From: Pelecanus crispus
Lineage: Eukaryota; Chordata; Aves; Pelecaniformes; Pelecanidae
Direction: 5' to 3'
DNA: 64,000 nt
Assembly (NCBI RefSeq): GCF_030463565.1
Contig: NC_134643.1
Coordinates: forward strand, 126,958,309-127,022,308
Position 1 is the stretch's first letter; each line of letters opens with the position of its first letter. This document shows, one piece after another, positions 43,892 through 54,900 of the stretch. Made by a program: the position numbers and the translations under genes. Below the pieces are notes generated by a model. The model was not told the origin of the DNA. It saw only the letters and a list, made by a program, of their open reading frames with translations, and did no database searches.

Positions 43892-46800
43892 CTGGGGAGG
43901 GAAAGAGAAGAAGCAGATTTAGGGACATGTTTTCTCCACTAACTATACAAGATGCTAGGAAGTGTTTTGCCTAGATGCAGGACATCAAAAAGGCAATTTT
44001 TTAGTGATTGCTCCCCACCTCCCCATGCGTACATGTGTTTCCTAACTATGATCCAGATCAGTAAAACCAAATTATGGTGAATTGTTTCCAGTACAAAATG
44101 TGCTGTGGGGTGGGTTGGAATTGGCCGAGGCTATTGGTTATCTACATTAGATACACTGACAGGCCAATCCTAATTAAAAAAACGGAAGTAGGGGATCAGA
44201 AATTTCTGTAAGGGACATTCTACATTTCTAAAGCAAAGGCTTTTATGTCTTGTGATAAAGTAGATGTGAGTTTGGTAGCTGCACCTCTACCATCACATTA
44301 GCTGAGGGCTTGAGCTCACACCTGAGCCCAGACTACCTGTGCGGCCGCATTGCCCACAAGTCCCTGGCTCAGATGCATCGGCAACACCCCCCGCTCTGTG
44401 CAAGAAGCCGGTCTTTTTAGGGTTCAGCCACCTCTTCCCTGCTCATGCCCTGGGTGAGGCATGAGCTCTGCACCCACAACGGAAAGGTGGGGAGACCCTG
44501 TCCTGCTCACTCCCTCAGGCATGGCCTCTTGCCGCACGGGGCTGGCACAGCACGCCAAGCACGGGCACAGCGTGGACCCTGCCAGGAGCCGTGGTGTGTC
44601 CACGGGGACGCGACGGACGATGTCTCGTGCAGGACGTTACCTTCCTCCACCATGCGGTGGTAGAAGCACCAGGGGACACCAGCGGGATGTGCCCTGAAGC
44701 AGCACCCCTTCTTTTTACACTCCTCAGCCGTGATGCCGGGGAAGCCGCAGTTTATCCTGGTGTAAGGATTGTTGGGACATACTTTCCTAACTGCATAAAG
44801 CAAAAACAAAGGAAGGAAGGAAGGAGGCTGTGTTACTTTATGCTCCATTTACCTGGCGGTGTCATTCACAAATAAAAGGCAGGCCATGAAGGTGAGGTCA
44901 GTGAGCAGACATGACAGCCATGATGACCTTCTCCACACTGATTTCAGGCAGGAGGTTCACCCAAACCCTTACCATGCCAGTTAGGTAACTAAATACCTAG
45001 GGACGAGTAATTGCTGCTGTGTCCCAGGGGTCAGAGGGGGCAAAATTCACCCCTGGAAGTGCCTGTCAGGCAGCAACCCAGCTTTACCTTTCCTAGATCC
45101 AGCGATGGGGTCAAGAGCTGAATGTCTCCCATCATGGTACCACAGACACTAGGCTCAGACCAGGGTATATTCATGACCTGACCCAATGCTAATGCAGCCT
45201 GGCTAATGTGAGGAGAGGAAAACCATCCTCCTCTGCATGCCAACTTGAGTTATGGAAAGGAAGTAGGTCATTTAGGAGAAAATTGCAGCTCTTCCAGCAA
45301 TTAAAAGTAAAATCACAGATAAAGAGGTTATACCACCTGGCCTGACTAATTCAGTTTTCCTGTCCTGAAAGAGTTCCGCTCAGAAAAGCAATTCTATGAA
45401 AATAACACTGTAAGCTGCTGCCATTTGTTTTCAAGATCTTAATGAAATGCAAACAGTGTTCAAAAGCAAAATTATTTTTTTCCTCTGGCAACTCTGAGCC
45501 CTATTGATGAATCTTGATTCATATCGAGTTCTTTTATTGGGTAGCGTTGCCTTTGTGCCCTCACTTCCTTTCATTTCACCTGTGCAACTGCTGAGATTGT
45601 CCTGAAGTTTTCCTAAGAAGGAGCCACACAGTCAGCCCAGGAAATGTAGCTCACATTCAGCAGTTATGTACAATACACACCCAATCCTTGAAGGACTGGG
45701 AGAGCAGCTCTTACCCTCTCTGAGAAAACAAAGGCAAAAAAATGGAAGCAGGAGTTTAGAAGCTTTAGAAGGAAGAATCTAGTGGAGAAAAGGATTTCCT
45801 CTGAGTATTTTGGACATTTCACTGAATGAAGACTGGGAACAAAAATGGGAGAGAAAATAAGAACGATCAAGTGGAATTATCCTGGGAAACAGGAAGGAAG
45901 TTGCAATTATCAAAACACGCTGGAGAAAAGAGCAAAAAGCCTAGAAGTTATGGCATGTCTGTTATCTTTTGTACAGGTGTCAAACAACTACAGATGGGCT
46001 CATCTACTCAGGACTTTGATTTCTTTGACATGCAGTGCCAAAGTCCTCCTGAGCCATGTAGAAAACCCATTTAAATAAGTGCTGAGGATCCCTTGCTCCA
46101 CTGATGAACAAGACCACCGCCGGCAATGAAATGTTTTTAAATAATCAGCATGGGTTATTTGATAACTAGAAGCGTGAAGGAAGAGGGATGGGATAGAAGA
46201 CTGATGGGTAAGCAAGGTTTGACTTTGCATTTTACTACCAGTGATCTTCTAATAGAGGTTTGTGCTCACTTCATTTGCCTAAGAAGAAAAGCAGAGCTCC
46301 TTCCTGTTGTACACATTTCTGCATAATCATACACTAGGTAAATCAGTGTTTCTGGCAGAGATATTACCTTTCTTTGCTTTAGGAGCAAAGCACCAGGGAA
46401 TGCCAGGTTCCGAAGAGTTGAAACAGCACCCAGCTTTCCTGCACTCCTCTTCTGAGATTCCCGGGTAGCCGCAGTTCCTCCGCTCCCTGGGGGACAATTT
46501 ACACTGGCATCTTGCTGTTCAGGACAGAAGTAGCAAGTTACTGGCTGTCAGTTTGCATGCTCGTTAGCGGAGGTGCATTTATCAGGTGTCTACTGGGAAC
46601 AATGATCTTTCCCTAGACTCTGTCCATCTTTGCAAGTGTACCTTTTCTGGCACTTGCTAAGACCAGAACTTGTGCAGTTTAAAAGCTGCTTTTAAACTCC
46701 CACTGATTTCAGTAGGGGTTGTACTCCACCCTTTGAGAATCTGTGGTCTGACTTGCAGCCAAGCCAGCCCAGCACCATGGGGTCTCTGACTTCATATAGA

Positions 46801-47584
46801 CCACATTAAATGGTAAAACCCCATAACTTCAAATGTCATGCTAGTAAATGTTTATCGCTTTGCCCACCCCATGTGAAGAAAGAAAGAGTTAAGAGTCCAG
46901 TGGCTACTCAAACAGGTGAAAAAATAAAAAATCTGCATTATCGCCAGGTGACTATAAAAACATAGGATTGCGTGCAAATAGTTGCAGCTATACTTTTAAT
47001 ATTTTAAGTCTACTGCACAGTCATCTGCAAACAAGAAGTTCTGGAGATGTCCCTAGGTCTCTGCCATTGAGTTACTTGCTTTCCAGTTCTTAAGTTGTCT
47101 AAATGACTTGTCCTTTATTGAGGAGGCAGGTAGACTTCTTTGAAATTGTATTCACATGGCAAAGTAGCATAAAATAAACGTCAGAAGACTATTTAGACAA
47201 AGCTAGCTCCTGTTCCTGACCTGGTCCTGTTCTAGCGAATTCCTGCACATGTCTGTCCCTCTACCTTTGTAGCAGATTCCTCGTTATTCCACCAACACAA
47301 GAGCTCACCTGCAGCCTTTTTTATTTTGCCATAGATTTCTCTGAAAAAATTAAAAAGTAGACTCCGACTATGGTAATAGTACCAGAGCAAGACATTTGCT
47401 GTCTGATAAGTAAACTGGAGACATGGTCTTGCTGCAGTTACAGTCAGTAGGATCAGGCCTACATACGTACCTGTGAAGGCAACGGCAGATGAATGTACTT
47501 ACTTGGTAATGTCTTTCCCTCTGCCAAGGTGCTGAGGGCTACAACGAGGATGACGGAGAGCACACAGATCACTTTGAGATCCAT
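43884..47584 (-). CDS. TFF2: TFF2, trefoil factor 2 (spasmolytic polypeptide), complete, 4 exons
   Basis: Coding segments, minus strand: 47584-47503, 46514-46368, 44790-44641, 43891-43884; introns are GT-AG, all phase 1. The product is 128 residues (human TFF2 has 129). A signal peptide (MDLKVICVLSVILVVALS, about residues 1-22) is followed by trefoil domain 1 (Cys 32, 42, 52, 57, 58, 69) and domain 2 (Cys 81, 91, 101, 106, 107, 118). Extra cysteines at 30 (CQC motif) and 128 match the TFF2-specific pair that closes the molecule head to tail. TFF2 is secreted with gastric mucin, protects mucosa and aids repair (family knowledge). Two domains plus CQC exclude TFF1 and TFF3. Its place just downstream of ABCG1 on the opposite strand agrees with synteny. 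Confidence 0.95.
44521..44640. other. CpG-rich patch in TFF2 intron 3
   Basis: About 120 bp just past exon 3 contains a visibly high CpG density (CACGGGGACGCGACGGACGA and neighbours), unlike the surrounding CpG-poor DNA. It is too short for a CpG island and its meaning is unknown. Confidence 0.5.
44641..44790 (-). CDS. TFF2: TFF2 exon 3: trefoil domain 2
   Basis: Acceptor TTTGCTTTATGCAG, donor GTAACG. It encodes RKVCPNNPYTRINCGFPG, ECKKKGCCFRAH and GVPWCFYHRMVEE. The frame stays open for about 45 codons past the donor, so intron retention would give a longer tail. Splicing to exon 4 is preferred because it supplies the expected last cysteine. Confidence 0.94.
46368..46514 (-). CDS. TFF2: TFF2 exon 2: trefoil domain 1
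   Basis: Acceptor TCTGTCCTGAACAG, donor GTAATA. Residues 28-77 include RCQCKLSP, NCGYPGIS, CCFNSS and GIPWCFAPK, a complete trefoil. An N-glycosylation sequon NSS at Asn60 is present, while the NRT site of human TFF2 is replaced by residues without a sequon. Confidence 0.95.
47503..47584 (-). CDS. TFF2: TFF2 exon 1: signal peptide
   Basis: ATG at 47584-47582 is the first ATG in the predicted mRNA downstream of the TATA box. It opens 27 codons with a hydrophobic core VICVLSVILVVAL and a likely cleavage near AEG. The donor GTAAGT splits a threonine codon. Confidence 0.93.
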
Positions 47585-47637
47585 CGCTCTTGGAGGGCGG
47601 GTGGAGGAGAGGTGCCGCTCTCCCTTGGAGCTGCTCA

Positions 47638-47644
47638 TTTTATA
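47638..47644 (-). promoter_or_regulatory. TFF2: TFF2 TATA box
   Basis: TATAAAA on the minus strand, 54 nt before the TFF2 start codon. Transcription would start near 47610, leaving a short 5' UTR. Trefoil-factor promoters are typically TATA-driven. Confidence 0.8.
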
Positions 47645-47653
47645 CTCTCCTCC

Positions 47654-47758
47654 TGTTTGCCGAGCAAGGTCTGATAACATTGTTCCATCTGATGTTTCAC
47701 CCAGAAGTTGTGTTTTCTTTTGTTTAACTAGGAAATGTTGTCATGCATATTCTGATAG
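47654..47758 (-). promoter_or_regulatory. TFF2: GATA and forkhead motifs upstream of TFF2
   Basis: A forkhead-type TGTTTGC (47654-47660) and GATA sites TGATAA (47672-47677) and TGATAG (47753-47758), given as plus-strand text, lie within about 120 bp upstream of the TATA box. GATA-6 and FOXA factors are known activators of mammalian trefoil genes in gut epithelium. Binding here is inferred from motif and position only. Confidence 0.4.
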
Positions 47759-47807
47759 CCTTGAGATAAATTTCTAGGCTCCCATGATCTATTGATCACA
47801 TATCTAT

Positions 47808-47827
47808 TACGTACCTATAGGTACGTA
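47808..47827. repeat. Perfect 20-bp palindrome upstream of TFF2
   Basis: The half-site TACGTACCTA is followed directly by its exact reverse complement. It sits about 165 bp upstream of the TATA box, contains two ACGT cores and could be a dimer-binding site or a cruciform. No known element is assigned. Confidence 0.75.
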
Positions 47828-48262
47828 TGTATTACGTGATCCTATAATCTATGAATTAGATGCTGCTGGGTGCCTCTGGCAGCCTCAGCTGATTTCATTG
47901 CCATTAGAGTATTTCAGACTTCTGGGAAGCTTTAAATGTTTGCCACTACTGAAATATATATATATTTTTTCTATCCAAGTGTATCTTTTCTGCCTGAATT
48001 TTTCCCTGGCCTTAGGGTTTTGGTTATACTTACTCTGTAAAGGGTAAGGCAGGAGGGCTGGAGGTGTGACACCTCTGAGCTTCAGGAGACCACAGGGTAA
48101 ACCATGCTGGGGAACCAAGAACTGCTGCTACAGACCTGAAGAAATACATAAATAGAGAAAGTGGAAGGTGTGACTGTGAAATACAGAGCCTGGCTCAGGC
48201 CTCTGTTTGTTTCCACATGAGGCAATTTACACCAGTTTGGAATAGGAAAAGAAGGTAAGATT

Positions 48263-48272
48263 GGGGGGGGGG
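48263..48272. repeat. G10 homopolymer
   Basis: Ten consecutive G followed by ACGGGACC; simple sequence. Confidence 0.8.
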
Positions 48273-51200
48273 ACGGGACCAAAAAAACCCACCACCAAGA
48301 GAGGCAACAGCATAAAGAGACTTGAGAGAGGAAAGGGGAGTTTACGTATGATCTCAGCCTGACCCACAGGCACTGTGGTCTTCCAGGGGTCAGACACAAG
48401 CGCCTCAGCCAATATTTTGGACTCGAGGTCCTGCGCAAGGAGGAAGGTCAGGCTCCTGGAGCAGACCCCCTGCCAGCCTGCGGGTCCTGCCCTGGCAGGG
48501 CTGGGGTGGGGGCTGCCCCTGTCCCTCCTGCCTGGTCCCCAGAGCAGAGTATTGCTTTGCAACCCTTCCAACACCACAGGCAAAACCAAATTTCTGAAGC
48601 ATCGTATTTGACCTATTAATTTCCTGATTGCTTTCTCCTGGTTTCAAAGGTTGCCTTTAATGCAGCCTTTGGGCTGTGTCAGGACAAGGGGCCTTGGGAC
48701 TTGGACTGCCCAGTCAGGCTTTAATCTCCCTTTTAGTCCTTTTTCTACCACTTACTGTAACATTTCTTAACTTCTAGCTGCTTCCAAATGCTTGAACACA
48801 AGCAGAGCAGTGCCAGGGAGGGGGAGACAAGCAGTGGGATGGTGGGACCAACTCTGCACCCTCCCCAAAGGAGGCACCCACAGAGCAGGTAGGGCCGGCC
48901 ACAGCCCCTGTGGTCTGCAGTGTCCCTTTTCCCATGGGAAAACAAGGAGGGAATTCTTCCTGTTCCTCACCAGAAAAGGGATTCAATGCATTCTTTTGAT
49001 CTTTGACAGAATTAAGTCTTCATGCCTTTGATTTCTATATACAAATTTGTTTTGTGCCTCTTTCCTTGGCAAAGTTCAGAGTGAGGATTTTTAACTTCTA
49101 TGGTTGTGTTTTGAAGGTAATTTATTTGTGGAAAACTATTTTGAGCCTTGTAGGAAAGATTTTGGTCTACAAGGGAAAAAATAATAGAGCTCATTTTCCT
49201 GCTGTTTAACTTTTTTAATACTTTATTTGTGCCGATCCCTATTTAATATATTGATGGCACTTCTCATTGAAAGTCATGATTCGTAAGCCAAACATTTTGT
49301 GTACCCTTCATTTCAAAGATACCAAGCTGCAGGCAGAAGAGAACTGTGTTCCAGCACTCAACACTTTGTATCACGCCTTTTACCTCCATCACTGGGAGGA
49401 AACATCAGATTTAAAACTTAAAATTCCAGTTTTCTCCTTATGTGCAACATCGACAGTGCTCCCAAATGTCCATCGTGATGCCTGGTCCAGTGAAGTCATT
49501 AGCAATTTTTCTGTCAGCTTTCTTCTCATGGTGCAGGAGGTGAGATTAGCTGAAACGTTGCCCATGCACAAAACAAAAGTGGTCAATCCAAGACGGGGAC
49601 CACGCTACCTTCAGACCTCCATAGCAGTTCGCAGTAGATTATCAGCCCATCACATGAGTCAGGTGAAACTGCCAATGACATTCGTCCCCCCTGCCTCTTA
49701 CTGAACATTAATTAAGTCCTTATCTGTCAGCTGTCACCTCTTGGGCCCAATCCCAGCTGTGTGCACAAAGGCAAATCTACCACTGAGCTTTTGCTGCGGA
49801 AAGACGTTTGATTGGCATCTTAAAACAAACACACAGGAAGAAATAAGCTTCTTGCTTTCTGCCAGCGGATTACTTTAAAATGTTTATATAGCAAAGCCTT
49901 GAAAATTATCTGGGTTTTCCTGTAAATGTGCTTCCTTCCCTGAGGCCGACACTTAGCTATACTTTTTGGTAACTCTGCATAGGGGGCTCAGGCTGAGCAA
50001 GTGCCCATGGCCAGAAGGGACTTGGAGGGCTCCTTCCTCCTCTCCAGCCCCTGTGTCCTCCCTCACCACCCTCCTCCAGTCCCATGGGGCTTTTAGATGA
50101 ACTGTGGTGCTCTCACTTTCTTCCCAGCAAGGAAATGAGAAATCACCGTGGCTGGTATGGGCCTTCTTGCTGCGGGTGAATAACAGGCTGCAACTTTTTA
50201 TTCTGATATTGCAGAACTTCTAAAGGATGTGGGTATTTTCCTTTTCACTTAAAGAAAAAGAACCAGCAACCAACAGCACAAATTAGTTTTTCATCCTAAA
50301 GGGAGTTTTTTGTCCTAAAGGGAATTTCCTTTTAGGGTGACTGTTAGTGTGCATGCTGACCTGAGAAATCTGTCATTGGGCCAACACCACTGCATGTGAG
50401 TCCAACAAAATAAAACCCAAGTTCTGAGTGCTCGCTAAAATAAATCATCATAAAAGAGAAAAAAATCAGAGACAAAGGAAGGAGGGAGTCTTCAGCAGTT
50501 TTGCTCCTTCCAGCTGTGCAAGGGGTGCTCAGCAGGAGGAGACACTTGGAGCAGGAATAGTCTGACAACACCACTTAGGTGAACCTCACTACATGCCACT
50601 CATTCACTGCAATATTGGTTTTTATGAGAATGTTTCTAGAAACCATAGCAATGAGCAGTACTCTCCTTCCTTATCTCTAGGCTTACTGTTTGCCCTGCTC
50701 TGACGGCCACTGGTGCCCTGCTATACCTCCCTTCCTCCATCCCATTTGCAGGTACATGGGGGTTGGTATGGGGAACAGGCAGCGCAGGTGCCTGCTCTCC
50801 CCCACAGTATGACCTCTAGGACCACAACGTTTAAAGGGTGTATTTTTCAGGGTGTACTTTCCCTGGGGCCCATAATACCGCGCCATGGGTGTGCTCTACC
50901 CTGATGAGTTATATAGGTGGTTTGCAGTATGGAAGTTTTGGCGTTCGACCTCTACATGCAGAGAGGCATATCTCGACATGGGGTCCATGTGATGACCCTA
51001 TTGAGATGGAGAGCAGGGCTAGGAGTTGATATGACTCTGCCTGCGACAGCCCCGTGGGGTCTGGATGACCCTCTGTGAAGGCTGATGGCACCCCTGAGTA
51101 ACTGCTGGCACCTGGCCCTGTCCCGGTGCAAATGGGGTGGCAGGGACAGCAGCAAGGGCAGGGACAGCGAGGGGCTGGGGCTCCCAGGGGTCCCTGTCCC

Positions 51201-52905
51201 TCCTGGGAATTGCAGACAGGGAGCTGCAGTCCTGGCCACGGGCTTCATGCCATGCCTGCGCTCTGGGCTTGTCCTCTCCCTGTGCTGGGGTGTCCCAGCC
51301 GCCGACTCACGTAGCAGGTGTGTGCCTGGGACCTGGCGTTTATTTTTGCAATAAGGAGGTGGGACAACTCCCCCTCCACACAGCTCGTGGTAGCGGTGCC
51401 CAGGGGAGTGGGTGAGACAGTGAGCGGGCAAACCACGCGCAGAGCAGGCACTGACATAAAGCACCTGTGTGTGTGTATACACAGGGTACCCGCACAGCGG
51501 GCAGCTGCTGCATCTGTGGGCTGGGTCTGGGCTCCCCACGTGGGGACATTCATCTCGGCGTGCATCTCTGGACGAGATGCTGTGGAATTAGGGATGTGAG
51601 TCTCTTCCAGCTACTGTCCTGCAGGCGCTTGTGTTTTCAGGAGGCCCATTCCCAAGTGCGACTTGTCCTTGCAAGGCATGGTACAGCGATGAGCTTCCTT
51701 GCTGCTCCTATTAAAACCTAGAGAAAATTAAATAAAGATAAGTAAAGTAGGGGGCTGGATTTGGAGCTGCAGGTTTCTGCATGCAGCAGGGATCCTGGGC
51801 TAATGGCAGAAATCATTCCAGTTGTCCCCAATCCCTGGTGTAAATTAGAGTTACCTGGAAGTTTAAAAACTTGTAATGGAAACTTTAAATGATGTCACAA
51901 TGAATTCCTAATGCTCCTTCCTGTTCTGAGCCTGTATTCCTTTATTTCTGTGCCAAGCACATCTGGGAATGGGATTTTCAAGAGGCCAGCAGAGTTGTTG
52001 GGATTGTGTGGGAGCATGCATTTGAACAGAAGCTAAAATACCAGGAAGAGATTCACAGCTCAACATCCATAACAAGCATTGTGGTCTCAGATTTGTATTT
52101 GGCTTCCCTAGCAGAGGTTATTCTCTAGCCCACGTAGGAAATCCCCGTGTTTTTGAAGCTTAAAGATCAATATTTTGAGTGTGTGTGGGAGGTGTCAAGC
52201 CATGTTATTTTTAGATGTAGATCTGTTGTAAAACATGCTTAAAAATTTTGTTTCCCACAAAGCTGGCAGTAGCTGTGCTGCAGCTTGGCAGTGTCTGGCC
52301 AGAGCAGTACGACCTGTGCCACTCGCTTGGGTCACCCTTGTTGGGCATGGACTGGGGCTGGCTTTCCCTTCTTTTTTCAGGGTGCCCCCCCATTTCAGAA
52401 GCAATCAGCCAAGCAATGCTTCACAGGGAAGCTTAAAAATACCACATCTGAGAAAACATTGCTTGAACCTGTGCCTGTTGTTAAACACAGGCTGAAATAT
52501 GGGGCAGGTGAGATTTTTGGAAAAATTTGAACACTCATTTATATATGTAAGCCCCTGGAGTCCAGGCAAAGGTTTTGCATTGCTCCAGTTGTATGGTTGC
52601 TGCCTGGCTTACTTTTGCAAGCCACGCTACAGAGAAACCTGTTGCATAAAACCATCGGCCATCAGAGCAGGGGGAGATATGTGTCACTAGGGAGAATAGG
52701 GGAGGCACTGAGTCAGGAGAAATTGGATATAGAGAGGAACTCTATGACTCTCATGTGCACCTAAATTCGGATGTAGGTTACTGCAGCAGGCTGTATCCCA
52801 CCACACCTCTGGTCTCCCCAAGCTGCCACTCTCCGTGGCATTCAGATCTGAATAGGTCTGGAGAAGGAACTACAGAAAGGAAAAGAAGCCTTGAGCTGTA
52901 AAGGG

Positions 52906-52935
<30 letters not shown>
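52906..52935. repeat. A30 homopolymer, possible retroposon tail
   Basis: Thirty consecutive A followed by GAAGAAAG. The length suggests a fairly recent poly(A) tail on the plus strand, but the 200 bp before it match nothing I recognise and no target duplication is obvious. Confidence 0.8.
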
Positions 52936-52937
<2 letters not shown>

Positions 52938-54274
52938 AGAAAGTAGTAGGGGTAAGAGGTACGGTACAGTCTCTGATGACCTGCTGTGTAAGGTGTGTTG
53001 ATCCATGCCTCGGGAGCAGTGGGAAAACCCTGGCATTTGTTGTAATAGGAGGCCATTAGCCTCCCACATATTTTAACTAGAGGAGTTAGCACACAAACCC
53101 CCTCAATTTAGGATGTTATCTGCCTATCTACCAAATAATATTGTGGGTTCAAAAAATAGAGAAAACCCTACATCTTAATTCTGGGAATGGACAGTTCAAA
53201 GTAACCGTTGAGATCCATCACTCTGATAAACACACCTACCTGAGATATCCTAACGCAGGTGTCAAATCCAACTTTAACCTGGTGTGTACAGACTCCTTCA
53301 GGGGAATTTTGTAAAAGAATATGTCATTTCTACAAACCAGAGACAGTGCTGATGGAGGGCTTTTGTCACATTTCTGCGGCCAACATCCTTGCACAAGGTA
53401 AAATAAAAAAAAAATAATTACCTGAAGTTAATCAAATATATATCTCAGAGCTGAGTCAGACCTAAAAGTCTGAATTTCAACATCCAATACATTGCAAAAA
53501 GTTTTGTTTGCAACTGCAAAGTTCAGTGCCAATTTAGAAATACAGAACCAAGCCCATTATTTTTCCTAATGTTTCTGGGTACTCCGAGCAGCATGTGATA
53601 CCTGCATTGCCAGCATTTGCCTTTTTTTTCGTGAGCACCAAAACAACACCAGAAAATGTTTATTGTTCCTGAGATGAGGTGGGGACCAGCCTGTGCAGAA
53701 AAGGACACACTGGCTGTACCCTGTAACGCAGGGAAAGATGTGGTCTTAATCTCTTTTCTAGACCCCATCAGTCTTTGCAGTGGCCCAGAGAGGGGAAGAA
53801 ACTCTTGAATTTGGCCTGAGAAATGCAGAAGATCTGGTTCAAGACATGGCCATTGAAAGGCCTCTTTGTGATAGTGGTCGTGATGTATTCCAGTTCACCA
53901 TGCCCCAAGCAAGAAAAAAAGCCCAAATCCTGATCTATTACCTTCTAAAAAGGGAAATATATAAACCAGGGGAACTTTTAAAATGGAACTTAAAGGAAGA
54001 GTAAAATGGGTGAAATGCTCGCAAACAGCACGGTGCTATTTAAAGACACAGTATGAAATACTCAGACTAGATATTTACCACTAAACAAAAAATATGAAAA
54101 AGATGTCCTCAGGCACACATATAGACCCAGAATAAGTAAATGGCAGAGTAAAGGAAACTACTAGAAGAAAAAAGCCAAATAAAGAAAACAAAAGAAAAAA
54201 AAACCTGACTGCAGGAAAGTGAAATCATAAAGAGGTAAACAAATAACTTCTTTTAACATAGGAGACAAAGGTCA

Positions 54275-54900
54275 GCTGTCACCAGGGAGAGGATAGGATT
54301 TTTGTTGTTCAACATACTCATAAATGATCAGGAAAGGTTGGTGAATAATGAGGTGATGAATATGCTGATGATTCAGAATATTTTTCGTATTTATCAAAAG
54401 TGCAGGTAACTGAACAGTTGCAGAAACGTCTTACAAGACTGAGTGACTGGGTGATAAATGGCAAATGAAAGGCAGAGTGGGTTAAGTGCAAAGTGCATGG
54501 AGGAAGAGTAACCTAATTACACAAACACAAAGATGGGCTGCAAATTAGCTATTGTCACTCAGAGAGCTTTGCATCGCTGTGGATATGCCAACTGAATATT
54601 CAAAGTGTCAAAAAGGCAAATTGAGTTATAGCAGTTATTAGGAGAGGGACTGAGTACAAAGCGGCAAACATAATTTTGATACTGCCACAACCCCTGTTGC
54701 TCCCATGCCTGCAACACTTTGTGGCATTCTGGTTGCCCCAAGTTAAGAAGGAGAAAGTGTAATTAGCAGAGATGCTGAGAAAAGCCCTCTGGCTCATGGG
54801 AGCAACGAGCTATGAAAAAAAGATTTTGAAGAGTGTAAGGATCTTAGCAACTAAGCTGTCATAGGACAGATGGGGAAGTTTCCTCCTGGAAAAATAACAG
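54275..54900 (+). mobile_element. Ancient CR1/L3-type LINE fragment, copy A
   Basis: Plus-strand text follows the CR1/L3 reverse-transcriptase order: a TTGTTCAACAT...CATAAATGATC block, a degraded ADD region, CAGTTGCAGAAACG...GAGTGACTGGG, then AAAAAGGCAAATTGAGT and a CAACACTTTGTGGCATTCTGG stretch. Stops and indels are frequent, so no ORF remains. It is far older than the CR1 copies in ABCG1. The boundaries are approximate. Confidence 0.65.

Larger units (their letters stand above)
47828..54274. other. Intergenic region downstream in window order from TFF2
   Basis: About 6.4 kb without a recognisable gene. A GC-rich part at 50.9-51.6 kb is open in several frames on both strands (longest 195 codons, minus), the usual by-product of GC richness. 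A G10 run (48263-48272) and an A30 run (52906-52935) are present. No trefoil exon was found. Confidence 0.5.

Noticed and set aside
49267..49704. 145-codon plus-strand ORF
   Set aside because: No domain, signal peptide or splice context; composition looks like random translated intergenic DNA.
50952..51539. 195-codon minus-strand ORF, the longest unassigned one apart from CR1
   Set aside because: The region is GC-rich with five or more overlapping open frames on both strands, the translation is Pro/Ser/His-rich and low in structure, and no domain is recognisable.
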